This document shows, in pieces, positions 1-5,562 of a stretch of 6,159 nt of DNA (position 1 is its first letter; each line of letters starts with the position of its first letter). The stretch comes from Spirochaetaceae bacterium. Its GTDB lineage: Bacteria; Spirochaetota; Spirochaetia; Treponematales; Breznakiellaceae. The position numbers and the translations under genes are program-made. The DNA is taken from NCBI GenBank assembly GCA_031284645.1, contig JAITXS010000040.1, positions 1 through 6,159 on the forward strand. The letters run 5' to 3'. The notes under the pieces were generated by a model. The model was not told the origin of the DNA. It did not search any database and was given only the letters and a program-made list of their open reading frames with translations.

Positions 1-152
1 CCGTGGCGTTTAAGGATAACCCGCCGCTGGCTAAAAAGGCCGGACTACCGGAAGGGTTTTCCCCTGTCTGCGGAGTATTGGTCGGCTATGCGGGGGAGGA
101 TAAGTTCTCCCAAGCCCCGACTTTTTCGGTAGGCCTGGATTATATTCAATGA
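1..152 (+). CDS. Nitroreductase-family protein, C-terminal end only (partial)
   Basis: An open frame enters from the left edge (first full codon at base 3) and ends at TGA 150-152, giving 49 residues. The stretch DNPPLAKKAGLPEGFSPVCG followed by VLVGYAGEDK resembles the C-terminus of FMN-dependent nitroreductase-fold oxidoreductases. In that family a helix ending in a phrase like 'LGIPEGY' leads into a last beta strand 'ALGYP/A' that packs against the flavin fold. The N-terminal and flavin-binding parts lie outside the window, so substrate and start cannot be judged. There is no visible link to sugar metabolism, so it probably belongs to the flanking genome rather than to the polysaccharide locus. 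The family assignment rests on recall of the family's C-terminal pattern only. An unrelated protein ending in a similar strand is possible. Confidence 0.55.
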   Translation, partial: VAFKDNPPLAKKAGLPEGFSPVCGVLVGYAGEDKFSQAPTFSVGLDYIQ

Positions 153-180
153 GCGCCCTGTCATCGCTCTCACCCATTTT
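151..180 (+). terminator. Weak possible terminator after the upstream gene
   Basis: GAGCG (151-155) pairs with CGCTC (165-169) around a 9-base loop, beginning inside the stop codon of the upstream gene. Only four T residues follow (177-180), and they start eight bases after the stem. The position fits a terminator, but the short stem and displaced T-run make it a poor intrinsic terminator. Confidence 0.25.
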
Positions 181-483
181 AAAGTTAGCGTAGAGTGCTT
201 CCTTGAGGGCGGTGATTTTATGAAGGCCGCTCATATAATGGCGGTTTCTTTAGTGCCGCAGACTTGTTGGCCTTGGCAATCGCCCTTGTTTTTTACAGCA
301 TCAGCGCAGGGGAAAACTGGCTGTATCCTGATATTAATGGTTCGCATGGAATTAAGCGCTCGACCATGAACTGCGCAGCCAAAACGAAAAACCCGGTCTT
401 GATACGAAGCCCCTATTATTTGTGTCGTTTGTGGTTTTATTCTTTGTCTAATTTGGAATTGGCGGGCAGGCATAGTTGCTCTA
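153..483. other. Gene-poor spacer of about 330 bases, possibly decayed sequence
   Basis: No convincing gene was found on either strand. The + strand has an 86-codon frame from a TTG at 264 running into the rmlA start, and the - strand has an 80-codon frame (473-231). Neither has a ribosome site I can recognise or a motif I can name with confidence. The - strand frame ends in a TGA that overlaps, as ATGA, the start of a second - strand frame beginning at 234. That second frame's first residues, MSGLHKITALKEALYANFKM, faintly recall the N-terminus of some IS4-type transposases. It then runs antisense through the upstream gene's end, so at best only about 20 codons could be real. The most conservative reading is non-coding or decayed DNA between two transcription units. 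Confidence 0.4.
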
Positions 484-511
484 TTGACAAAAAAAACCTG
501 CGTATTAAAAT
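484..511 (+). promoter_or_regulatory. Sigma70-type promoter of the rml operon
   Basis: A perfect -35 box TTGACA (484-489) is followed after 16 bp by TAAAAT (506-511), a 5 of 6 match to TATAAT. An A8 run (489-496) begins at the last base of the -35 box and continues into the spacer. The expected transcription start, about 7 bases after the -10 box, falls near 518. That leaves only 2-4 bases before the rmlA ATG at 521. No Shine-Dalgarno sequence lies in front of that ATG, which agrees with a leaderless or nearly leaderless message. The boxes are seen directly; activity and start point are inferred. Confidence 0.6.
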
Positions 512-520
512 GATAAAATC

Positions 521-1396
521 ATGAAGGGAATTATTCTCGCAGGGGGTGCCGGAACAAGGCTTTATCCTTTGACCAAGGCAATTTCAAAACAAATTTTACC
601 TCTCTATAACAAGCCAATCATTTATTATCCTCTGTCAGTGCTTATGCTTGCAGGCATCAGAGAAGTCCTGATTATTTCCACGCCGCGTGATATCCCCTTG
701 TATAAAGAACTTTTCGGATCAGGGGAGCTCTTCGGTATGAGTTTTAGCTACGCTGTTCAGGAATCGCCGCGCGGCCTCGCCGATGCTTTTATTGTCGGTG
801 AGTCTTTTATCGGGAACTCCGGCTGCGCCCTTGTACTAGGGGATAATATCTTTTACGGTCATGGATTTACGGAATTGCTTAGCGCTTCAGTTAAACAGGT
901 TGAAAACAGCAGCGGCGCCGTGATTTTTGGCTACTATGTAAAAGACCCGACAGCCTATGGTGTGGTCGAAATGAACGCCAAGGGAAAAGCTGTCTCAATT
1001 GAGGAAAAGCCGAAAAAACCCAAGTCTCATTATGCGGTACCCGGTTTATACTTCTACGACAATCAGGTTATAGAGATAGCGAAAAATATCCGCCCTTCAG
1101 CCCGCGGGGAAATCGAAATTACCGCCGTAAACACCAGTTACCTTGAAAAAAACGAATTGGATGTCCGTATTTTAGGAAGAGGCATTGCCTGGCTTGATAC
1201 AGGCACTTATGACGGCTTGCTGGAAGCGTCTAATTTTGTCGCAACTATTGAAAAACGGCAGGGTGTCTATGTTTCGTGTATAGAAGAAATAGCGTTTCGG
1301 CAGGGCTGGATCAGCGAGGCTTCACTTTTAAAAATAGCCGGTGATTATAAAACAGAATACGGTGATTATTTGCGTTTTGTAGCGGGAGGAGAGTAA
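521..1396 (+). CDS. rmlA: Glucose-1-phosphate thymidylyltransferase
   Basis: First enzyme of the dTDP-L-rhamnose pathway: glucose-1-phosphate + dTTP gives dTDP-glucose + pyrophosphate, in the cytoplasm. The 291-residue length is normal for the short RmlA/RffH type. The nucleotide-binding signature GGAGTRLYPLT is at residues 8-18, followed by SKQILPLYNKPIIYYPLS at 22-39. The metal and nucleotide site LGDN is at 106-109 with FYG after it, EEKP at 161-164, GLYFYD at 175-180, ARGEIEIT at 194-201 and WLDTGT at 224-229. The usual GLAQAF segment reads GLADAF (85-90), a mild variant. The ATG at 521 is secure because the protein normally begins with the MKGIILAGG strand, but it has no ribosome site and sits just downstream of the promoter. 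Its stop abuts the rmlC start with no gap, so it heads the operon. RffH and RmlA isoenzymes cannot be told apart by sequence alone; context favours rhamnose. Confidence 0.96.
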   Translation: MKGIILAGGAGTRLYPLTKAISKQILPLYNKPIIYYPLSVLMLAGIREVLIISTPRDIPLYKELFGSGELFGMSFSYAVQESPRGLADAFIVGESFIGNSGCALVLGDNIFYGHGFTELLSASVKQVENSSGAVIFGYYVKDPTAYGVVEMNAKGKAVSIEEKPKKPKSHYAVPGLYFYDNQVIEIAKNIRPSARGEIEITAVNTSYLEKNELDVRILGRGIAWLDTGTYDGLLEASNFVATIEKRQGVYVSCIEEIAFRQGWISEASLLKIAGDYKTEYGDYLRFVAGGE

Positions 1397-1945
1397 ATGC
1401 CGATTACCCTTACGAAATGTCCGATAGCCGGATTATGTGAAATTCAACCAAAGGTTTTTGGAGATGAACGGGGATATTTTTTTGAATCATATTCAGAGAA
1501 AGATTTTCATGACGCGGGTTTAACCATGTCTTTTGTGCAGGACAATCAGTCTTTGTCAAAAAAAGGTGTGCTGAGAGGCTTGCATTTTCAGAAAAATCAT
1601 CCGCAGGGGAAATTAGTTCGTGTTATTCAAGGAGAAGTATTTGATGTCGCGCTTGATATCCGCACCGACTCTCCGACCTATGGGAAATGGCATGCGGTTC
1701 TCCTTGATGGCAAAAAACAAAACCAATTTTATATACCGGAAGGCTTTGCACATGGTTTTCTTGTGCTAAGCGAAACCGCCCTCTTTGCCTATAAATGTAC
1801 CGATTTTTATTATCCCGAAGATGAAGGCGGTATTCTTTGGAATGACCGGACGATTGCTGTTAGCTGGCCTCGTATCGATATTCCCTATATTTTATCAAAA
1901 AAAGATGAAGAATGGCCCTTGTTTGTACCAAAGGCAGGCACATAA
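1397..1945 (+). CDS. rmlC: dTDP-4-dehydrorhamnose 3,5-epimerase
   Basis: Epimerises dTDP-4-keto-6-deoxy-D-glucose at C3 and C5 to dTDP-4-keto-L-rhamnose; a cytoplasmic cupin that acts as a dimer in this family. All 182 residues are present, the usual length. Family landmarks in order: DERGYFFESY (23-32), QDNQSLS (48-54), VLRGLHFQ (58-65) holding the catalytic His63, DVALDIR (83-89), SPTYGKW (92-98), YIPEGFAHGF (112-121), and AYKCTDFYYP (131-140), which contains the active-site tyrosine region. ILSKKD ends at Asp170, the place expected for the partner of the catalytic histidine. The ATG directly follows the rmlA stop TAA. A strong Shine-Dalgarno, GGGAGGA (1384-1390), lies in the end of rmlA with 6 bases to the start, so translation of the pair is probably coupled. 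Nothing in the gene looks damaged. Confidence 0.96.
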   Translation: MPITLTKCPIAGLCEIQPKVFGDERGYFFESYSEKDFHDAGLTMSFVQDNQSLSKKGVLRGLHFQKNHPQGKLVRVIQGEVFDVALDIRTDSPTYGKWHAVLLDGKKQNQFYIPEGFAHGFLVLSETALFAYKCTDFYYPEDEGGILWNDRTIAVSWPRIDIPYILSKKDEEWPLFVPKAGT

Positions 1946-1946
1946 C

Positions 1947-2822
1947 GTGATTTGGGTCTTGGGATACAGGGGAATGCTTGGGGCTGAACTCTGTTCTCTC
2001 CTGGAAAAAGAGGGAATACCTTTTATAACAAGCGGTCGGGAACTTGATATAAGAGATAAAACGGCGCTTCTGCGGTTTGCGGAGCAGCATAGCCATATAA
2101 AATGGCTTGTAAATTGTGCCGCATACACCGCAGTTGAAAAAGCTGAAGAAGAACAAGAACTATGCCGCAGTATTAATACGGACGGAGTCGCTCATATCGC
2201 CGAAACAGCCGCTTCTCTGGGGGCTGTGTTGATTCATCTGTCTACCGATTATGTATTCAACGGGAAAGCCAAAAACCCTTACAAAGAAGACGATCCAAGT
2301 GATCCTATCGGTGTTTACGGTATAACAAAACGACATGGAGAAGAGTGCGCGTTTCAAAAAAATCCGTCAACATACATTGTGAGAACCGCATGGCTTTACG
2401 GCAAAAACGGGAAAAACTTTGTACAGACCATGTTAAAACGCATGTCGGAACAGAATGAACTGAATGTGGTCAATGATCAAAGAGGAAGCCCGACATGGGC
2501 CGCTGATTTATCGCGTACTATTCTTTCGTTTATCAGGCCGGGGGATAAAAAATATATCCCGTACGGAATATATCACTACACGAATGAAGGAAGCTGTACA
2601 TGGTTTGAGTTTGCCGTAGCTATTTACCACATCGCAAAAGAGTGCGCTTTGCTTAAAAAAGACTGCCTGATCAACCCGTGTTCCAGCGAGGAGTTCCCGT
2701 CGAAAGTTAAAAGGCCGGCCTATTCCGTGATGGATAAAGAAAAGATAAAAATGGCGTTGTCGCTTCAGATTCCGGATTGGCGCTCAAGTTTGAAGGAGTA
2801 TTTATATCAATGCGTGCGTTAA
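1947..2822 (+). CDS. rmlD: dTDP-4-dehydrorhamnose reductase
   Basis: Last step of the pathway: NAD(P)H-dependent reduction of dTDP-4-keto-L-rhamnose to dTDP-L-rhamnose. I place the start at GTG 1947, one base after the rmlC stop, because the protein then begins MIWVLGYRGMLG, the expected first strand and GxxGxxG dinucleotide loop (6-12). The frame is open upstream to 1785, but that part overlaps rmlC and has no family character. At 291 residues it has normal length. It is an extended short-chain dehydrogenase: LDIRD (33-37), NCAAYTAVEKAE (56-67, usually VDKAE), HLSTDYVFNG (97-106), catalytic Tyr124 and Lys128 in YGITK, VRTAWLYG (145-152), and DQRGSPT (177-183). The ribosome site is weak (AAAGG and CAGG at 1930-1938), so it probably depends on coupling to rmlC. 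Its 3' end overlaps rmlB by 13 bp. Confidence 0.94.
   Translation: MIWVLGYRGMLGAELCSLLEKEGIPFITSGRELDIRDKTALLRFAEQHSHIKWLVNCAAYTAVEKAEEEQELCRSINTDGVAHIAETAASLGAVLIHLSTDYVFNGKAKNPYKEDDPSDPIGVYGITKRHGEECAFQKNPSTYIVRTAWLYGKNGKNFVQTMLKRMSEQNELNVVNDQRGSPTWAADLSRTILSFIRPGDKKYIPYGIYHYTNEGSCTWFEFAVAIYHIAKECALLKKDCLINPCSSEEFPSKVKRPAYSVMDKEKIKMALSLQIPDWRSSLKEYLYQCVR
2793..2798 (+). promoter_or_regulatory. Ribosome binding site that fixes the rmlB start
   Basis: AAGGAG inside the end of rmlD stands 11 bases before ATG 2810. It supports that ATG over the in-frame TTG at 2777, which lies upstream of this site and would add 11 residues unlike the family N-terminus. Confidence 0.65.
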
Positions 2823-3904
2823 AAAATATTCTTGTGTCAGGCGGCGCCGGATTTATCGGATGTAATTTTATTCGGTTTCTTTTTTCAAAGAAGGATTTTT
2901 CGGGGCGTATCATCAATCTGGATGCGCTGAGCTATGCGGGTAACATGGCAAATCTAAGCGATATTGAAACACAATTCGGCGGCGACCGTTATTTTTTTGA
3001 GCACGGAAATATTTGCGACAGACCTTTTGTTGAACGTGTATTTAAAGAATACGATATTGATACAGTCGTGCATTTTGCCGCCGAAAGTCATGTTGACCGC
3101 TCTATTTTAGGCCCACAGGCCTTTATCGAAACGAATGTTGTCGGGACATGGACTTTGCTTGACAGCGCGCGTTGTGCATGGAAAAATACGGATAACTCCC
3201 TGCGGGAAGATGTGCTCTTTCATCATATCAGCACGGACGAGGTTTACGGATCGCTTACCGAGACCGGTTATTTTACGGAAAAAACTCCGTATGATCCCCG
3301 TTCACCTTACTCCGCAAGCAAGGCATCAAGCGATCATTTTGCGCTTGCCTATTATCACACCTACGGTTTACCCGTTACCCTGTCTAACTGTTCCAATAAT
3401 TACGGGCCCTATCAGTTTCCCGAAAAACTTGTTCCTTTGATGATACTGAATATGATAGACGGGAAGCGGCTTCCTGTGTACGGCGATGGTAAAAATATCC
3501 GGGACTGGCTTTATGTGGAAGATCACAATGCCGCAGTGTGGCTTATTATGGAGAAGGGCAAAGCCGGTGACACATATAATATCGGCGGTGAAAACGAATG
3601 GGAAAATATCAAGCTGCTCTATACGCTTATTGATATTGTCGCGGATAAAATAAAAGCCGATCCGCAAAAAATTAAAAATACCATTACCTTTGTTCAAGAT
3701 CGTTTAGGCCACGACAGGCGCTACGCGATAGATTGTTCAAAGATAAAAAACAATTTGGGCTGGAAGCGTACCGTAAATTTTAAAGAGGGTTTGGAGAGAA
3801 CAGTGGAGTGGTATTGTGCGAATCACCCATGGATAGAAAACATAAGAACCGGAGAGTACCAACGGTGGATAGAAAAAAACTATTCACAAAGAAGTAAAAA
3901 ATAA
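2810..3904 (+). CDS. rmlB: dTDP-glucose 4,6-dehydratase
   Basis: Second step of the pathway: NAD+-dependent conversion of dTDP-glucose to dTDP-4-keto-6-deoxy-glucose. An extended short-chain dehydrogenase of 364 residues, slightly longer than many RmlB proteins (about 340-360), with a basic tail ending RSKK. Landmarks: GGAGFIG (11-17) for NAD+, NLDALSYAGN (36-45), HFAAESHVDRS (88-98), the catalytic triplet Thr132-Asp133-Glu134 in STDEVYG, Tyr157 and Lys161 of YxxxK in SPYSASK, NCSNNYGPYQFPEK (183-196), and YGDGKNIRDWLYVEDH (214-229). The last two are diagnostic for dTDP-glucose dehydratases over UDP-galactose epimerases. Small departures are VSGG for VTGG and GCNF for GSNF near the N-terminus. 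The ATG lies 13 bp inside rmlD, with its own ribosome site. It is the last rml gene, in the order A-C-D-B instead of the familiar B-D-A-C or A-C-B-D. RffG, the enterobacterial-common-antigen isoenzyme, does the same reaction; context favours RmlB. Confidence 0.96.
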   Translation: MRALKNILVSGGAGFIGCNFIRFLFSKKDFSGRIINLDALSYAGNMANLSDIETQFGGDRYFFEHGNICDRPFVERVFKEYDIDTVVHFAAESHVDRSILGPQAFIETNVVGTWTLLDSARCAWKNTDNSLREDVLFHHISTDEVYGSLTETGYFTEKTPYDPRSPYSASKASSDHFALAYYHTYGLPVTLSNCSNNYGPYQFPEKLVPLMILNMIDGKRLPVYGDGKNIRDWLYVEDHNAAVWLIMEKGKAGDTYNIGGENEWENIKLLYTLIDIVADKIKADPQKIKNTITFVQDRLGHDRRYAIDCSKIKNNLGWKRTVNFKEGLERTVEWYCANHPWIENIRTGEYQRWIEKNYSQRSKK

Positions 3905-3950
3905 ACGCCTGAATGTCACGGAAATAACGATGGGTTCTCTGTTTGGGGCT

Positions 3951-4034
3951 TTGTGTTGTGCACAATGAATATAGTATTATACAACGATGATATCCCTTCG
4001 TTATATAATATACAATAAAATTTAATTCGAGAAG
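3951..4034 (+). promoter_or_regulatory. Possible promoter and operator region before the glycosyltransferase
   Basis: The 139-bp spacer between rmlB and the next gene is strongly AT-rich in its second half. Two candidate -10 boxes are seen: TATTAT (3975-3980), with TTGTGT (3951-3956) 18 bp upstream, and an exact TATAAT (4004-4009), with only a poor -35 in front. Between the first pair lies TTGTGCACAA (3956-3965), a perfect 10-bp palindrome placed like an operator. AACGA (3983-3987) and TCGTT (3998-4002) could also form a small hairpin. GAGAAG (4029-4034) is a weak ribosome site 9 bases before ATG 4044. I see no convincing terminator after rmlB, so the glycosyltransferase may receive read-through as well as its own transcripts. 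Confidence 0.4.
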
Positions 4035-4043
4035 CATAAAAGA

Positions 4044-5537
4044 ATGTTTATACATATACTGCCATATACAATTACTTCTCAAAATATATATATTAAAGAA
4101 GTCAATATTGATACGAGGCAGTGGTATTTCTTCTATCCCGAAGATATCTTGCTGCCGCCTCATTTTTTTAATGATTTGAAGCGGCTTATTAAAAAAAATC
4201 CTGCGGGCGCTTTTTTTTATTTTGATGAAGAATGGTCTTTGCCGGATGGTTCTCTCTATGAGCAAATAAAACCTGATCTTAACATCACCCTATTGTATTC
4301 AAGCGCATATATAGGCAATACTGTTCTCTGCAGCGGGACTTTGCTGCGTTCCCTTGCCGTAACACAGGGAATCTTCCCCCTGACTTTTTTTTATCAGATG
4401 GCTATAAAGTCTCTACAGTATGGCTTCAGTATAGAACATACAAAATACCCGCGAATAAGACACCCAAACTGTCCCGTAAGAATAGAAAGAGATGAAATGG
4501 TACAGGTGTTTAATTCTTTAAATGCGGACACCGGATTGATCGCGCTTGGAGGACTAACGGATCATAGCATAATGATAAAACGGGAATGGAGATCTTATCC
4601 TGAACTCACTATATGTATCCCCACCCGCCAAAAAATAAATGATGATACAGGCGAATTATTTATTCAAGAATGTATAAAAAGCATATCAAAATCAACATGG
4701 CCGCGGGATAAAATAAAAATTATCATAGGTGATAATTCAGGAAAAGAATTTTATGATAAACAAGACGGGTGTTTTACGATTGAATACCTGCGCCTGGATG
4801 AATTATCAGGTGATAATTTTAATTATGCAAAAATCGTGAATATTTTATGGAAACAAGCTCAAACAGAATTTATCATTTTTTTAAATGATGATACGATCAT
4901 GGTAACACCTGATTGGATTGAAAGTCTTGCGAGTTTCGCACTGGAGTCTGATGTCGGAGTGTGTGGGCCGGTTTTGTATTATCCAAACGGAACATTTCAA
5001 CACGCCGGATTTGCCGGCATAAACGGGAACCCCCAGCATTTGTGGATCGAAAAAAAGTTTAATGATAAAATATATGAGGGCTGGGCATCTGTTCAACGAG
5101 AATGGTCGGCAATCACCGGCGCTGTCATGGCGACCCGCCGTTCTGTTTTAGAAGAACTCAACGGTTTTGATGAACTATTTCCTTATAATTTTAATGATAT
5201 TGATCTCTGCTATAAGATGAGAATGAGGGGCTTGCGGGTTGTCTATAATCCGGCGGCGAAATTCATTCATCATGAAAGCGCAACAAGGGGGAAAATTGAC
5301 AAAAGCCCTCAAAAGGCGGCCTTAACATTCTCGAGAAGGTGGAAATTTTTTCTCTTTGACGACCCAATGCTGCCTAAAGAAGCTCTTAAGTATGTTGTAG
5401 AGGAACACAGCCATCCCTCTTTCTCCTGCCGCTGTCTAAAAAGATTGAAAGATTTTATCAAACTCTTGCCGCTGAGCCACATTCTGATACGGGAGCTCAA
5501 GTACGCACATAAATCTCGCGGTCAAAAAGAAAAATGA
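4044..5537 (+). CDS. Family 2 glycosyltransferase with degenerate N-terminal GT-A-like half
   Basis: A 497-residue cytoplasmic or membrane-associated glycosyltransferase. The working GT2 (GT-A) domain spans about 186-430: LTICIPTRQK (188-197) as the first strand, a DNSG turn at 230-233, FLNDDT (279-284) giving the metal-binding acidic pair Asp282-Asp283, TGAVMATRRSVLEELNGFDE (358-377), NDIDLCYKMRMRGL (384-397), and a terminal HHES (409-412). These are typical of rhamnosyl and other sugar transferases of O-antigen loci. Residues 1-175 resemble the second half of another GT2 domain: a DxD-like place reads FYPED (30-34), then DEEWSLPDGS (61-70), IKPDLN, and YIGN (89-92), matching the 'sDED.id..g....KPD....nYIG' pattern of tandem GT2 proteins. 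Its nucleotide-binding first half is absent. No membrane segment is obvious; the tail is basic. An in-frame stop (TAA 4023-4025) rules out a longer protein in this frame. Donor and acceptor are unknown; rhamnose is a guess from the neighbours. Confidence 0.88.
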   Translation: MFIHILPYTITSQNIYIKEVNIDTRQWYFFYPEDILLPPHFFNDLKRLIKKNPAGAFFYFDEEWSLPDGSLYEQIKPDLNITLLYSSAYIGNTVLCSGTLLRSLAVTQGIFPLTFFYQMAIKSLQYGFSIEHTKYPRIRHPNCPVRIERDEMVQVFNSLNADTGLIALGGLTDHSIMIKREWRSYPELTICIPTRQKINDDTGELFIQECIKSISKSTWPRDKIKIIIGDNSGKEFYDKQDGCFTIEYLRLDELSGDNFNYAKIVNILWKQAQTEFIIFLNDDTIMVTPDWIESLASFALESDVGVCGPVLYYPNGTFQHAGFAGINGNPQHLWIEKKFNDKIYEGWASVQREWSAITGAVMATRRSVLEELNGFDELFPYNFNDIDLCYKMRMRGLRVVYNPAAKFIHHESATRGKIDKSPQKAALTFSRRWKFFLFDDPMLPKEALKYVVEEHSHPSFSCRCLKRLKDFIKLLPLSHILIRELKYAHKSRGQKEK

Positions 5538-5562
5538 TTTAGGGATTTGTTTTTCCGTGAGA
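5514..5562. terminator. Imperfect hairpin across the convergent stops, possible bidirectional terminator
   Basis: TCTCGCGG (5514-5521) pairs with CCGTGAGA (5555-5562), with one G-U-type pair. After a 2-base bulge, AAAAA (5524-5528) pairs with TTTTT (5550-5554). Then comes a G-G mismatch, and AAA (5530-5532) pairs with TTT (5546-5548). The loop (5533-5545) holds both stop codons of the converging genes. A- and T-runs in the stem give either strand a U-rich arm, but no clean U-run follows the stem outside, so it departs from the textbook intrinsic terminator. The symmetry about the gene junction argues for function; chance pairing of an A-rich gene end is possible. Confidence 0.4.

Noticed and set aside
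243..330. Prepilin-like signal in the frame reading GGFFSAADLLALAIALVF
   Set aside because: The glycine and acidic residue are not in proper register with a prepilin cleavage site, no start codon with a ribosome site precedes it, and the rest is not pilin-like.
264..524. 86-codon + strand frame starting with TTG and ending just inside rmlA
   Set aside because: No ribosome site, no recognised family, and the rml promoter lies inside it. It is noted only as part of the unexplained spacer.
1785..1946. Upstream in-frame extension of rmlD (54 extra codons)
   Set aside because: It lies wholly over the conserved 3' end of rmlC and its 54 residues have no RmlD character. The GTG at 1947 gives the expected N-terminus directly.
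2777..2809. TTG start for rmlB adding 11 residues
   Set aside because: The ribosome site AAGGAG lies downstream of it, and the ATG at 2810 leads at once into the family's first strand and GGAGFIG loop.
3780..4265. 161-codon frame on the - strand over the rmlB end, spacer and glycosyltransferase start
   Set aside because: It is antisense to two conserved genes, has no recognisable domain, and its composition reflects complementary AT-rich DNA.
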